NCBI GenBank assembly: GCA_964561005.1
Contig: CAZLNO010000060.1
Coordinates: 1 to 24,351 of the forward strand
Direction of reading: 5' to 3'
Source: CAZLNO01 sp964561005
GTDB taxonomy: Bacteria > Pseudomonadota > Alphaproteobacteria > Kiloniellales > Rhodovibrionaceae
Length of the DNA stretch: 24,351 bases
Each line of letters begins with the position of its first letter. Position 1 is the stretch's first letter. Shown piece after piece: positions 1-7,719 of this stretch. The position numbers were made by a program, and so were the translations under genes. The notes beneath the pieces are model-generated. The model made no database searches. It was not told where the DNA came from and was given only the letters and a program-made list of their open reading frames with translations.

Positions 1-9
1 TCGGGCGCC

Positions 10-963
10 CTACGCCAGGTGCCGCCTCGGCTGGAAGCGGCCGCCGGGGCGGTAGCGCTCCAGGTAGGTCGGGAGGATGACCTCGATGGCCTGCGGCTTC
101 AGGCTCAGGTCCGCGAAGCCCTTGGCCTCGGCCGCGACCACGTTGTCCTGGCGCAGCAGCTTGACCTGGTCGCGGGTCAGCGGCGGCTCCGGCAGCCACT
201 CGGCGAAGAAGGCCTGCATCTCCGCGACCTGCCAGGGGATCGGCAGCAGCAGCCGCCTGCGCCGGATCGCCTTCAGGAGAAGCCGCATCAGTTCCTTGAA
301 GGTGTAGACCCTGGGGCCGCCCAGCTCGTAGGTCTGGCCCTTGGTCTGGGCGTCATGCAGCGCCTTCATCGCGGCGTCGGCGACATCCCCGACATAGACC
401 GGCTGGAACTTCGTCTTGCCGCCGCCGATCAGCGGCAGCGCCGGGGACAGTCGCGCCATCGCGGCGAAGCGGTTGAAGAACTGGTCCTCGGGCCCGATGA
501 CGATGGAGGGCCGCAGGATGGTCGCCCCCGGAAAGGCCTCGCGCACCGCCTGCTCGCCCAGCGCCTTGGTGCGGGCGTAGGCGGAGGGGGACTTCGCGTC
601 GGCGCCGATCGCCGAGACGTGGATCAGCCGCTTCGCCCCGGCCTCGGCCGCGGCGCGCGCAATGATGCCGGGGGCCTGGCGCTGGACCGCCTCGAAGGTC
701 TGCTCGCCGCCCGGCTCGTGGAGGATGCCCACGAGGTTGAACACCGCGTCCGCCCCCTCGACGGCCCATTTCACCGCCGCCTCGTCCTGCACGCGCACGG
801 GCATGCGGATGATCTGCCCGACGTTGCCCAGCGGCTGCAGGAAGTGCGCGGCCTCGGGGTCGCGGACCGCCACGCGGACGACCCACCCCTCCTTGGCCAG
901 CCGCTTGACGATGTAGCGCCCGACGAAGCCGGACCCGCCGAAGACCGTTGCGACCCTTGCCAT
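10..963 (-). CDS. Complex I NDUFA9-like NAD(P)-binding SDR protein
   Basis: A 317-residue atypical/extended short-chain dehydrogenase-like protein of the NDUFA9 group, which binds NAD(P)H and is associated with respiratory complex I or quinone-related membrane functions. The N-terminus has the Rossmann glycine motif GGSGFVGRY (residues 9-17). An acidic strand end and NLVGIL (76-81) follow, then the SDR-type Tyr-x-x-x-Lys pair in YARTK (Y129, K133), and RPSIVIGPEDQFFNRF (151-166), which is characteristic of this group. The open frame runs about 67 codons further upstream, but that part is Arg/Gly-rich without domain character, and the Rossmann fold begins exactly at the ATG at 963, so that start was chosen. 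It is divergent from the RNase D gene. No substrate can be assigned. Confidence 0.85.
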   Translation of the reverse strand: MARVATVFGGSGFVGRYIVKRLAKEGWVVRVAVRDPEAAHFLQPLGNVGQIIRMPVRVQDEAAVKWAVEGADAVFNLVGILHEPGGEQTFEAVQRQAPGIIARAAAEAGAKRLIHVSAIGADAKSPSAYARTKALGEQAVREAFPGATILRPSIVIGPEDQFFNRFAAMARLSPALPLIGGGKTKFQPVYVGDVADAAMKALHDAQTKGQTYELGGPRVYTFKELMRLLLKAIRRRRLLLPIPWQVAEMQAFFAEWLPEPPLTRDQVKLLRQDNVVAAEAKGFADLSLKPQAIEVILPTYLERYRPGGRFQPRRHLA

Positions 964-1057
964 GGCTGGCGACGCCTCCCTCGCTTGCTCACTGCCTGCC
1001 CGGACACCGCCGGGCGCTTCCCGCGCACGGCCTCGCGCGGCGGCGCGGCCGCGTGCG

Positions 1058-1063
1058 CTTATA
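1058..1063 (-). promoter_or_regulatory. Candidate -10 of the promoter for the NDUFA9-like gene
   Basis: On the minus strand the sequence TGCTATAAG gives an extended -10 (TGn-TATAAG). No good -35 lies 16-18 bases upstream. It would start a leader of about 90 bases. It overlaps the divergent RNase D promoter region, so the two transcripts may compete. This is inferred from motif only. Confidence 0.35.
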
Positions 1064-1081
1064 GCATTGCCGGGGCTGGCG

Positions 1082-1109
1082 TTGACACCACGATCTGCAC
1101 AGCTATCTT
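1082..1109 (+). promoter_or_regulatory. Sigma-70 promoter for the RNase D/kdsD operon
   Basis: A consensus -35 TTGACA (1082-1087) is followed after 16 bases by TATCTT (1104-1109) preceded by C, resembling alphaproteobacterial housekeeping promoters. Transcription would start near 1116, giving a leader of about 77 bases. That leader contains a small hairpin, CTGCCG/CGGCAG (1117-1135, loop AAAAATC). Confidence 0.55.
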
Positions 1110-1192
1110 GGCGCGGCTGCCGAAAAATCCGGCAGGGCGGGCATCCGCCGCGCGACACCCGCAAGCATCAAGCATAAGGTCGGCGCGACACC

Positions 1193-1810
1193 TTGGCGAT
1201 TCACCTCCACCGCAACGATCTCCCCGCAGGGCTGCGCTTCGGCGACAGCGTCGCGGTCGATACCGAGACGATGGGCCTCAACCTGACGCGCGACCGGCTG
1301 TGCCTGGTGCAGCTTTCGCGCGGCGACGGCGACTGCCACCTGGTGCAGTTCGCCGACCGCGACTACGGCGCGCCCAACCTGAAGGCGATGCTGGCCGATC
1401 CGGCGATCACGAAGATCTTTCACTTCGCGCGCTTCGACCTGGCCATGCTGCGCGCGCACCTGGGTGTCGACTGCCGGCCGGTCTACTGCACCAAGACGGC
1501 GTCCAAGCTCGTCCGCACCTTCACCGACCGCCACGGCCTGCGCGACATCTGCCGCGACCTGCTGGGGGTGGAGATCTCCAAGCAGCAGCAGTCGAGTGAC
1601 TGGGGCGCGGCCGAGCTGACGCAGGAGCAGCTCGCCTACGCCGCCGCCGACGTGCTCCACCTGCACGACCTGAAGGCCAGGCTGGACGCCCTGCTGGCGC
1701 GCGAGGGCCGGGCCGAGCTGGCGCAGGCCTGCTTCGACTTCCTGCCGTGGCGCGCGCGCCTCGACCTCGCCGGGTGGGACGAGGTCGACATCTTCGCCCA
1801 CGGCAGCTAG
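1193..1810 (+). CDS. rnd: Ribonuclease D-like 3'-5' exonuclease (short form)
   Basis: A 205-residue DEDDy-family 3'-5' exoribonuclease, expected to trim structured RNA 3' ends such as tRNA precursors. The three exonuclease motifs are visible: Exo I in VDTET (D23, E25), Exo II in HFARFDLAML (D82), and Exo III as Y149-x-x-x-D153 in AYAAADV. The HRDC domains of the roughly 375-residue E. coli RNase D are absent, as is usual for the short alphaproteobacterial form. The start is a TTG codon at 1193; no better ATG lies ahead of the conserved fold. It is followed after about 110 bases by kdsD. The exonuclease family is clear; the exact RNA substrate is inferred. Confidence 0.88.
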   Translation: MAIHLHRNDLPAGLRFGDSVAVDTETMGLNLTRDRLCLVQLSRGDGDCHLVQFADRDYGAPNLKAMLADPAITKIFHFARFDLAMLRAHLGVDCRPVYCTKTASKLVRTFTDRHGLRDICRDLLGVEISKQQQSSDWGAAELTQEQLAYAAADVLHLHDLKARLDALLAREGRAELAQACFDFLPWRARLDLAGWDEVDIFAHGS

Positions 1811-1855
1811 GGCGGACACCGGGATGCCGCGGGCCTCCGCCGGAGCCGCGATCCC

Positions 1856-1890
1856 TGGACAAGGCGGCGCACAGGATATATGTAATCCTG
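1856..1890 (+). promoter_or_regulatory. Possible internal promoter and small palindrome before kdsD
   Basis: TGGACA (1856-1861) and TATGTA (1879-1884) are 17 bases apart and could form a weak sigma-70 promoter. The -10 lies inside an exact inverted repeat, CAGGAT-N7-ATCCTG (1872-1890). The AT-rich patch stands out from the GC-rich flanks. Function is not established. Confidence 0.3.
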
Positions 1891-1919
1891 CATCTAACGG
1901 GATCGAGGTGGGCGCGCGC

Positions 1920-2918
1920 ATGTCTGCGGAACGGAAGGTCTCGCCCGCGGCCGAGGCGGCGCCGGACATCGCCGCGGCCCGCCGGGTGCTGGCGACCGAG
2001 AGCGCCGGGCTGGAGGCGCTGGCGGCGGCGCTGGACCATCGCTTCGTCGCCGCGGTCGAGGCGCTGCTGGCGGTTTCGGGCCGCGTCGTCGTCACCGGCA
2101 TGGGCAAGAGCGGCCATGTCGGGCGCAAGATCGCGGCGACCCTGGCGTCGACCGGCAGCCCGGCGCTCTACGTGCATCCGGGCGAGGCAAGCCACGGCGA
2201 CCTCGGCATGATCGCCGGGGGCGACGGCGTGATCGCGCTGTCCAACTCCGGCAACACGGCGGAGCTGTCGGACATCATCGTCTACACGCGCCGTTTCTCG
2301 ATCCCGCTGATCGCCATCACCGCCGAGAGCGAGAGCACCCTGGCGAAGGAGGCGGACCACGTCCTGCTGCTGCCGCCGGCGGAGGAGGCCTGCCCCATGG
2401 GCCTGGCGCCGACCACCTCCACGACGATGATGCTGGCGCTCGGCGACGCGCTGGCGGTGGCCCTGCTGGCGCGCAAGGGCTTCTCCAGCACCGACTTCCG
2501 TCTGCTGCACCCCGGGGGCACGCTGGGCCGGCGGCTGCTGCGCGTGGCCGACATCATGCACGCCGGCGAGGAGCTGCCGCTGTGCCGCCCCGAGGCGCCG
2601 ATGCGCGAGGTGCTGATCGTGATGACCACGCGCCGCTTCGGCTGCGTCGGCGTGACCGACGACGCCGGGCGGCTGATCGGCATCATCACCGACGGCGACC
2701 TGCGCCGGCACATGAACCCACACCTGCTGGACCAGACCGCCGGCGAGATCATGACCCCCGGCCCCCGGACCATCCGCGCCGAGGCGCTGGTGGCGGAGGC
2801 GCTGGGCGCGATGAATCGCGGGGCCAGCCCGATCACCAGCCTGTTCGTCGTGGACGGCGACGACATCCCCGCCGGCATCCTGCACATCCACGACTGCCTG
2901 CGCGCGGGCGTGGCGTGA
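1920..2918 (+). CDS. kdsD: Arabinose-5-phosphate isomerase KdsD (KpsF/GutQ family)
   Basis: A 332-residue cytoplasmic enzyme that interconverts ribulose 5-phosphate and arabinose 5-phosphate, the first step toward the LPS sugar Kdo. It has an N-terminal SIS domain (about 45-180) with VVTGMGKSGHVGRKIAATL and the phosphosugar-binding SNSGNTAEL (108-116), plus HPGEASHGDLG. Two CBS domains follow (about 208-265 and 275-330), containing IITDGDLRR and an IMTP motif. This is the usual length and architecture. The ATG at 1920 is preceded by GAGGTGG; an in-frame upstream ATG at 1824 would add 32 residues without conservation. Its stop overlaps a possible GTG start of lptC. Context (lptCAB downstream) fits an LPS role. 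Confidence 0.93.
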   Translation: MSAERKVSPAAEAAPDIAAARRVLATESAGLEALAAALDHRFVAAVEALLAVSGRVVVTGMGKSGHVGRKIAATLASTGSPALYVHPGEASHGDLGMIAGGDGVIALSNSGNTAELSDIIVYTRRFSIPLIAITAESESTLAKEADHVLLLPPAEEACPMGLAPTTSTTMMLALGDALAVALLARKGFSSTDFRLLHPGGTLGRRLLRVADIMHAGEELPLCRPEAPMREVLIVMTTRRFGCVGVTDDAGRLIGIITDGDLRRHMNPHLLDQTAGEIMTPGPRTIRAEALVAEALGAMNRGASPITSLFVVDGDDIPAGILHIHDCLRAGVA

Positions 2919-2944
2919 GACACGAGGGAGCGGGTCCGCCAGCG

Positions 2945-3649
2945 ATGGCCGAAACGGCGAACGACCTGATGCAGCAAGGCGCACCCAAGGATGCGGACCC
3001 GCGGCAGACTGGCGCGCCCGCCCCGGACCGCCAGCCGCCGCGGCTGTCGATGCGCAACGGCTACAGCCTGTTCGTCGGCACGCTGAAGGTGGTGTTGCCG
3101 GCCCTGGCCGTGGCGATGATCCTGCTGGTGGCGGTGTGGCCGCAGCTCGTCCCCGACGACAGCCGCTTCCGCGTCGGGCTCTCCGACCTGGCGCCGGATT
3201 CGGCCGGCAAGCTGACCATGGTGAACCCCCGCTTCCAGGGGGTGGACGCCCAGGACCGCCCCTTCTCGGTGGTCGCCCGGATCGCGACGCAGGAGAAGAG
3301 CGGCGCCGACATCGTCGAACTGGAGCAGCCGAAGGCCGACATCACCCTGAAGGGCGGCGCCTGGCTGGCCCTGACGGCCGACCGCGGCACCTTCGACCGG
3401 GCCAGCCAGACGCTGGATCTGGACGGCCATGTCAGCCTGTTCCACGACCGCGGCTTCGAGATGCACACCAAGAGGGCGCGGGTGGACCTGAAGGCCGGCA
3501 CCGCCCGCTCGGACACGGCGGTGGCCGGCCAGGGGCCCGCCGGCCATCTGGAGGCCGAGGGCTTCCGCCTGGAGGACAAGGGCGCGACCATCGTGTTCAC
3601 CGGCAAGAGCAGCCTGATCCTCTACGACGGCGTCGAGGGGGTGCAATGA
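2945..3649 (+). CDS. lptC: LPS export ABC transporter periplasmic protein LptC
   Basis: A 234-residue bitopic inner-membrane protein that passes LPS from the LptB2FG transporter to LptA. A Pro/Gln-rich cytosolic segment of about 45 residues is followed by one membrane helix (about 47-67, LKVVLPALAVAMILLVAVWP). A periplasmic LptC/OstA-like beta-jellyroll region follows, with MVNPRFQGVDAQDRPF and DRASQTLDLDGHVSLFHDRG as typical pieces. The ATG at 2945 was chosen. An in-frame GTG at 2915 overlaps the kdsD stop by four bases (GTGA) and would add ten residues, so translational coupling is possible. The stop overlaps lptA by ATGA. LptF and LptG are not in the window. Confidence 0.87.
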   Translation: MAETANDLMQQGAPKDADPRQTGAPAPDRQPPRLSMRNGYSLFVGTLKVVLPALAVAMILLVAVWPQLVPDDSRFRVGLSDLAPDSAGKLTMVNPRFQGVDAQDRPFSVVARIATQEKSGADIVELEQPKADITLKGGAWLALTADRGTFDRASQTLDLDGHVSLFHDRGFEMHTKRARVDLKAGTARSDTAVAGQGPAGHLEAEGFRLEDKGATIVFTGKSSLILYDGVEGVQ

Positions 3650-4539
3650 CGATCGCGCGCATCCGAGTCGGCGCCGGCCTGCGCGCCGGGCTCGTCATCT
3701 GGACGCTGGTGCTCGCGGCGGCTGGCGCCCAGGCCCAGGGCCTCTCGGGCCTCACCGGCGGCGACGACGGGCCGCTGCGCATCGAGGCCGACGAGGGCAT
3801 CGAGTGGCGGCGCAACGAGCAGGTCTACATCGCGCGCGGCAACGCCGTCGCCCGGCGCGAGTCGGTCACCGTGCACGGCGAAAGGCTGATCGCCCACTAC
3901 CGCGACCGGGCCGGCGGCGACGACACCGAGATCCACCGCATCGAGGCGATCGGCGACGTCCGCATCGTCGGCGACAACGAGACCGCCTACGGCGATCGCG
4001 GCGTCTACGACGTGGACAAGGCGGTCGTGGTGCTGACCGGGGACGACCTGCGGCTGGTCACCGGCGAGGAGACGATCACCGCCGAGGACAGCCTGGAATA
4101 CTGGGAGGCCCGCAACCTGGCCGTGGCGCGCGGCAACGCCGTGGCGGTGCGCGGCGACCGGCGGGTGCGGGCGGATGTCCTGACCGCGCACTTCCAGGGG
4201 GATTCGGACGACGGCGCGGCGGACGCGCGGGCGGTCTCGCGCATCGAGGCCTTCGACAACGTCCAGATCGCCTCGCCGCAGAGCTTCGCGCGCGGCGACA
4301 AGGCGGTCTATGACACCCGCTCGCGCGTCGCCACGTTGATCGGAAACGTCAAGATTTCGCGCGGCGAAAACCAGTTGAACGGCGGCTGGGCGGAGGTCAA
4401 CCTGGAAACCGGCGTCAGCCGGCTGCGCGGCGCCCCGCCGGATTCGGGCAGGGCCGCGCGCGTGCAGGGGCTGCTCGCGCCAGGATCGGGGGACGACCTG
4501 CAGGCACCGGGCACCGCGGGCGGAGAGGAAGCGCAATGA
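3646..4539 (+). CDS. lptA: LPS transport periplasmic protein LptA, with duplicated OstA module
   Basis: A 297-residue periplasmic protein that forms the LPS bridge between the inner membrane (LptC) and the outer membrane (LptD). A signal peptide ends at AQA-QG (about residue 30). Two OstA-type modules follow. The first (about 45-135) contains IEADEGIEWRRNEQVYIARG and RIEAIGDVRIV; the second (about 143-240) contains ITAEDSLEYWEARNLAVARG and RIEAFDNVQIAS. They align along their length, so this is an internal tandem duplication; E. coli LptA is about 185 residues. The C-terminal 40 residues are Gly/Pro-rich and look disordered. ATGA overlaps with lptC and lptB on both sides show tight coupling. 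Confidence 0.87.
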   Translation: MTIARIRVGAGLRAGLVIWTLVLAAAGAQAQGLSGLTGGDDGPLRIEADEGIEWRRNEQVYIARGNAVARRESVTVHGERLIAHYRDRAGGDDTEIHRIEAIGDVRIVGDNETAYGDRGVYDVDKAVVVLTGDDLRLVTGEETITAEDSLEYWEARNLAVARGNAVAVRGDRRVRADVLTAHFQGDSDDGAADARAVSRIEAFDNVQIASPQSFARGDKAVYDTRSRVATLIGNVKISRGENQLNGGWAEVNLETGVSRLRGAPPDSGRAARVQGLLAPGSGDDLQAPGTAGGEEAQ

Positions 4540-5396
4540 CCGAGTTCGAGAGCCGTCCCCGCCCCTCGGCGGACATCACGCCGCTGCACGGCCACGGCGC
4601 GGCCCGTCCCGACGCGGGCCAGCACGAGCGCGAGCAGCGCGAGGGCCGGGAGGCCCCGCGCCAGGTGGCCGACAGCGCCGGGCTGGCCGCGGTCAACATC
4701 GGCAAGTCGTTCAAGAAACGCCCGGTGCTGCGCGGCGTCACGGTGTCGCTGCAGCGCGGCGAGGCGGTCGGTTTGCTGGGCCCGAACGGCGCCGGCAAGA
4801 CCACCTGCTTCTACATCATCACCGGGCTGCTCTCGCCCGATTACGGCTGGGTCACCTTCGACGGCCACGACGTCACCGACCTGCCGATGTATCGCCGCGC
4901 CCGCCTGGGCGTGGGCTACCTGCCGCAGGAGGCCTCGATCTTCCGCGGCCTGACGGTGGAGCAGAACATCCGCGCCGTGCTGGAGGTCGTGGAGTCGGAC
5001 CGCCAGCGCCGCCACGTCATGCTGGAGGACCTGCTGGCCGAGTTCTCCATCACCCACCTGCGGCGCACCCCGGCGATGGCGCTGTCCGGCGGCGAGCGCC
5101 GGCGGGTGGAGATCGCCCGCGCCCTGGCCTCGCAGCCCAGCTATATCCTCCTGGACGAGCCCCTGGCCGGCATCGACCCGATCGCCGTGAGCGACATCCG
5201 CGAGCTGGTCGGCCACCTGAAGGAGCGCGGCATCGGCGTGCTGATCACTGACCACAACGTGCGCGAAACGCTGGACATCGTGGACCGCGCCTACATCATC
5301 CACGAGGGTCAGGTCCTCATGGAAGGCGCGCCGCACGAGATCGTGGCCCACGAGGATGTCCGGCGCGTTTACCTGGGCGAAAGGTTTAGCATGTAG
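4536..5396 (+). CDS. lptB: LPS export ABC transporter ATPase LptB
   Basis: A 286-residue cytoplasmic ATPase that powers LPS extraction by LptB2FG. It has Walker A GPNGAGKT (82-89), Q-loop Q131 in YLPQEASIF, signature LSGGE (183-187), Walker B ILLDEP (204-209) and H-loop H240 in ITDHNVRE. The sequence PQEASIFRGLTVEQN is typical of LptB and distinguishes it from LivF/LivG ATPases. About 50 charged, Pro/Arg/Glu-rich residues precede the ABC fold, beyond the usual length of about 240-265. The start overlaps the lptA stop by ATGA. No internal start with a better ribosome-binding site was evident, so the extension is kept. Confidence 0.95.
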   Translation: MTEFESRPRPSADITPLHGHGAARPDAGQHEREQREGREAPRQVADSAGLAAVNIGKSFKKRPVLRGVTVSLQRGEAVGLLGPNGAGKTTCFYIITGLLSPDYGWVTFDGHDVTDLPMYRRARLGVGYLPQEASIFRGLTVEQNIRAVLEVVESDRQRRHVMLEDLLAEFSITHLRRTPAMALSGGERRRVEIARALASQPSYILLDEPLAGIDPIAVSDIRELVGHLKERGIGVLITDHNVRETLDIVDRAYIIHEGQVLMEGAPHEIVAHEDVRRVYLGERFSM

Positions 5397-5411
5397 CCCT
5401 GGGATTCGCTT

Positions 5412-5426
5412 TGGCACGTGTTTTGC
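5412..5426 (+). promoter_or_regulatory. Sigma-54 (-24/-12) promoter of rpoN
   Basis: TGGCACG-N4-TTGC, preceded by T and followed by T, matches the sigma-54 consensus YTGGCACGNNNNTTGCW at every defined position, with GG (5413-5414) and GC (5425-5426) exactly ten bases apart. Transcription would start near 5438, 45 bases ahead of the rpoN ATG. It drives rpoN itself, which implies autoregulation. An activator of the NtrC/NifA class would be required; no clear activator site was found. Confidence 0.75.
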
Positions 5427-5432
5427 TATACT
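5427..5432 (+). promoter_or_regulatory. Candidate sigma-70 -10 overlapping the rpoN sigma-54 promoter
   Basis: GCTATACTG contains TATACT, one mismatch from TATAAT, directly abutting the -12 element. The -35 region (about 5404-5410) is weak. It could supply basal rpoN transcription, with the two holoenzymes mutually exclusive. Confidence 0.35.
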
Positions 5433-5482
5433 GGTGCCATGCCCAGGTCCGAAGTTTCCAAGATTGATCCCGCGTAAACGCC

Positions 5483-6919
5483 ATGGCGGTGTCGCAACGC
5501 CTTGAACTGCGCCAAAGCCAGTCGCTGGTGATGACGCCGCAACTGCAGCAGGCCATCAAGCTGCTGCAGCTTTCCAACCTGGAACTCGCCGCCTACGTCG
5601 CGCAGGAAGTGGAGCAGAACCCCCTGCTGGCCCGCGCGGAGCCGCCGGCGCCGGCCGCGGGCGCCGAGCCTGCCAAGCCCCGCGGCGACGAGGACAACCT
5701 GGACGACCGCGGCGGCGAGCAGCCCTGGGACGGCGCGCCGCCCGCGATGCCCGACTGGGGCAGCTATGCCGATCCCGGCGGCGGGGGCGCGGACGACGAC
5801 GAGATGCCGGGACTGGACCAGCGCCTGCCCGGCAGGGTGTCGCTGCGCGAGCATCTGCTGGATCAGGCCCGCGACGTGGTCGCCACGCCGGCCGAGCTGG
5901 CCATCGCCGAGGCCCTGATCGACAGCCTCGACGAGGCCGGCTACCTGGCGACTCCGGCGGCGGAGCTGGCCGCGGTCCTGGGCACCGATCCCGGCAGGGT
6001 GGAGGCCATGCGGCAGGCGCTGCTGGGCTGCGAGCCGCTGGGCGTCTTCGCCGTCACCCTGGCCGAATGCCTGGCCCTGCAGCTTCGCGCGCGCGACCGT
6101 CTGGACCCGGCGATGCAGGCGCTGCTGGACAACCTCGACCTCATGGCCGACCGGCGGTTCGAGGAGCTGCGCGCGCGCTGCGGCGTCGATTCGAGGGATC
6201 TGGCCGAGATGTGCGCGGAGCTGCGCCGCCTCGACCCCAAGCCCGCGCTGTCCTTCGGCGAGGGGGCGGTGCAGCCGGTCGTCCCGGACGTGCTGATGCA
6301 CCGGCGCCCGGACGACAGCTTCGGCGTCGAGTTGAACCCGGAAACCCTGCCCCGGGTGCTGGTCAACAACCGCTACTACGCCCGCGTCGTCCCGCACTTG
6401 CGCGGCAAGGAGGAGAAGGGCTACCTGACCGAGCGGCTCCAGTCGGCCAACTGGCTGGCGCGCGCCCTGGACCAGCGGGCCAACACCATCCTGCGCGTCG
6501 CCGCCGAGATCGTCAGCCGCCAGCACCTCTTCTTCGTCCGCGGCATCGAGTACCTGAAGCCGCTGACCCTGCGCGACATCGCCGAGGCGATCGAGATGCA
6601 CGAGTCGACGGTCAGCCGCGTCACCGCCAACAAGTACATCGCCACACCGCGCGGCACCTTCGAGCTGAAGTACTTCTTCACCGCCTCCATCGGCGGCGCC
6701 GACGGCGGCGACAGCCATTCCGCCGAGGCGGTGCGCCATCGCATCAAGACGTTGATCGACGCGGAAAAGCCCGACGCCGTGCTGTCGGATGACCAGCTTG
6801 TGAAGATCCTGCGCGGGGAAGGGATCGACATCGCCCGCCGAACTGTGGCCAAGTATCGCGAGGGGATGAACATCCCCTCCTCGGTGCGTCGCAAGCGGGA
6901 GAAGGCGCTGCAACTCTAA
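5483..6919 (+). CDS. rpoN: RNA polymerase sigma-54 factor RpoN
   Basis: A 478-residue alternative sigma factor for activator-dependent promoters (nitrogen, carbon and motility functions). Region I is Gln/Leu-rich (about 1-50: LRQSQSLVMTPQLQQAIKLL and EQNPLL), followed by an acidic, variable region II (about 55-120). The core-binding domain and a helix-turn-helix containing LRDIAEAIEMHESTVSRVT come next, and the RpoN box ARRTVAKYRE lies at 451-460. Length and order are normal. The ATG at 5483 is followed at once by the conserved N-terminus. It has its own sigma-54 promoter. The downstream hpf and ptsN genes are the classic rpoN-linked partners. Confidence 0.97.
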   Translation: MAVSQRLELRQSQSLVMTPQLQQAIKLLQLSNLELAAYVAQEVEQNPLLARAEPPAPAAGAEPAKPRGDEDNLDDRGGEQPWDGAPPAMPDWGSYADPGGGGADDDEMPGLDQRLPGRVSLREHLLDQARDVVATPAELAIAEALIDSLDEAGYLATPAAELAAVLGTDPGRVEAMRQALLGCEPLGVFAVTLAECLALQLRARDRLDPAMQALLDNLDLMADRRFEELRARCGVDSRDLAEMCAELRRLDPKPALSFGEGAVQPVVPDVLMHRRPDDSFGVELNPETLPRVLVNNRYYARVVPHLRGKEEKGYLTERLQSANWLARALDQRANTILRVAAEIVSRQHLFFVRGIEYLKPLTLRDIAEAIEMHESTVSRVTANKYIATPRGTFELKYFFTASIGGADGGDSHSAEAVRHRIKTLIDAEKPDAVLSDDQLVKILRGEGIDIARRTVAKYREGMNIPSSVRRKREKALQL

Positions 6920-6998
6920 AAGGGAGGGCAGTCCGATGGACCACGACCGCACCGGCCGGGCGCCGTCGCGCCGCGGCCGCGGCCCGACCGGTCGAGAG

Positions 6999-7027
6999 TT
7001 GACACCCGTCGAAGGCCTCCATATCGT
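6999..7027 (+). promoter_or_regulatory. Sigma-70 promoter for hpf/ptsN
   Basis: TTGACA (6999-7004) and TATCGT (7022-7027) are separated by 17 bases in the 180-base gap after rpoN. Transcription would start near 7034, about 66 bases before hpf. The same CCATATCGT string occurs at the phoR promoter candidate, which supports it as a local -10 form. Confidence 0.5.
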
Positions 7028-7099
7028 CGCGCCGCTCGACGCCAGGGCGGCCGCGCGGAGAACGGCACGGCCCAAACCGCAATCCGGGACAATCGGCCC

Positions 7100-7684
7100 A
7101 TGCAACTGTCGGTGAACGGCAGGCAGATCGATATCGGCGACGCGCTTCGCAGCCATATCGAGGACAGCCTGACGAACATTTTCAGCAAGTACCTCGGCGA
7201 CGCGATCGAGACCACGGTGACGCTCTCGCGCGAGGGGCATCTTTACCACGCCCGCGTCAATGCCCACGTGGGTCGCGGCATGCAACTCGTGGCCGAGAAC
7301 CGGGCCGACCGGCCTTATGACGCCTTCGACGGCGCCGCCGACCGCCTGTCGAAACGGCTGCGCCGCTACAAACGGCGGCTGCGCGATCATCACGCCGACG
7401 GCGCCGCGCGGGGCGAGCCCGTGGCGGCGCGGCAATACGTTCTGTCCGGCGAGGAGGAGGGCGCCGACGGTGTCGAGCCCGAAGGCGGCGAGCCCGCCGT
7501 GGTGGCCGAGATGCCGCACGAGATTCCGAGCCTGACGGTGAGCGAGGCGGTCATGCGCCTCGACCTCGCCGAGTTGCCGGCGATGATGTTCCGCAATGCG
7601 GCGCACGGGGGCTTCAACGTGATCTACCGCCGACCCGACGGCAACATCGGCTGGATCGATCCGGAAGGCAACACAGTGAGCTGA
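7100..7684 (+). CDS. hpf: Ribosome hibernation promoting factor, long form (HPF)
   Basis: A 194-residue ribosome-associated protein that promotes inactive 100S ribosome dimers in stationary phase or stress. The N-terminal sigma-54 modulation/S30EA domain (about 1-100) carries MQLSVNGRQIDIGDALRSHI and a Lys/Arg-rich rRNA-binding segment KRLRRYKRRLRDHH. A variable linker (about 102-143) precedes the C-terminal dimerisation domain (about 145-194, with SEAVMRLDLAELPAMMFRN and GNIGWIDPEG). Having both domains makes it the long form. It lies between rpoN and ptsN, the conserved arrangement. The ribosome-binding site is weak. Confidence 0.93.
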   Translation: MQLSVNGRQIDIGDALRSHIEDSLTNIFSKYLGDAIETTVTLSREGHLYHARVNAHVGRGMQLVAENRADRPYDAFDGAADRLSKRLRRYKRRLRDHHADGAARGEPVAARQYVLSGEEEGADGVEPEGGEPAVVAEMPHEIPSLTVSEAVMRLDLAELPAMMFRNAAHGGFNVIYRRPDGNIGWIDPEGNTVS

Positions 7685-7719
7685 CGCGCGTGCGCGCGCC
7701 CATTCAAGGGTGATCCGTC

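Noticed and set aside
6936..7115. 59-codon ORF after rpoN with a good AGGGAGG site
   Set aside because: The product is Arg/Pro/Gly-rich without structure, overlaps the hpf start by 16 bases and the likely hpf promoter; no support beyond the Shine-Dalgarno.
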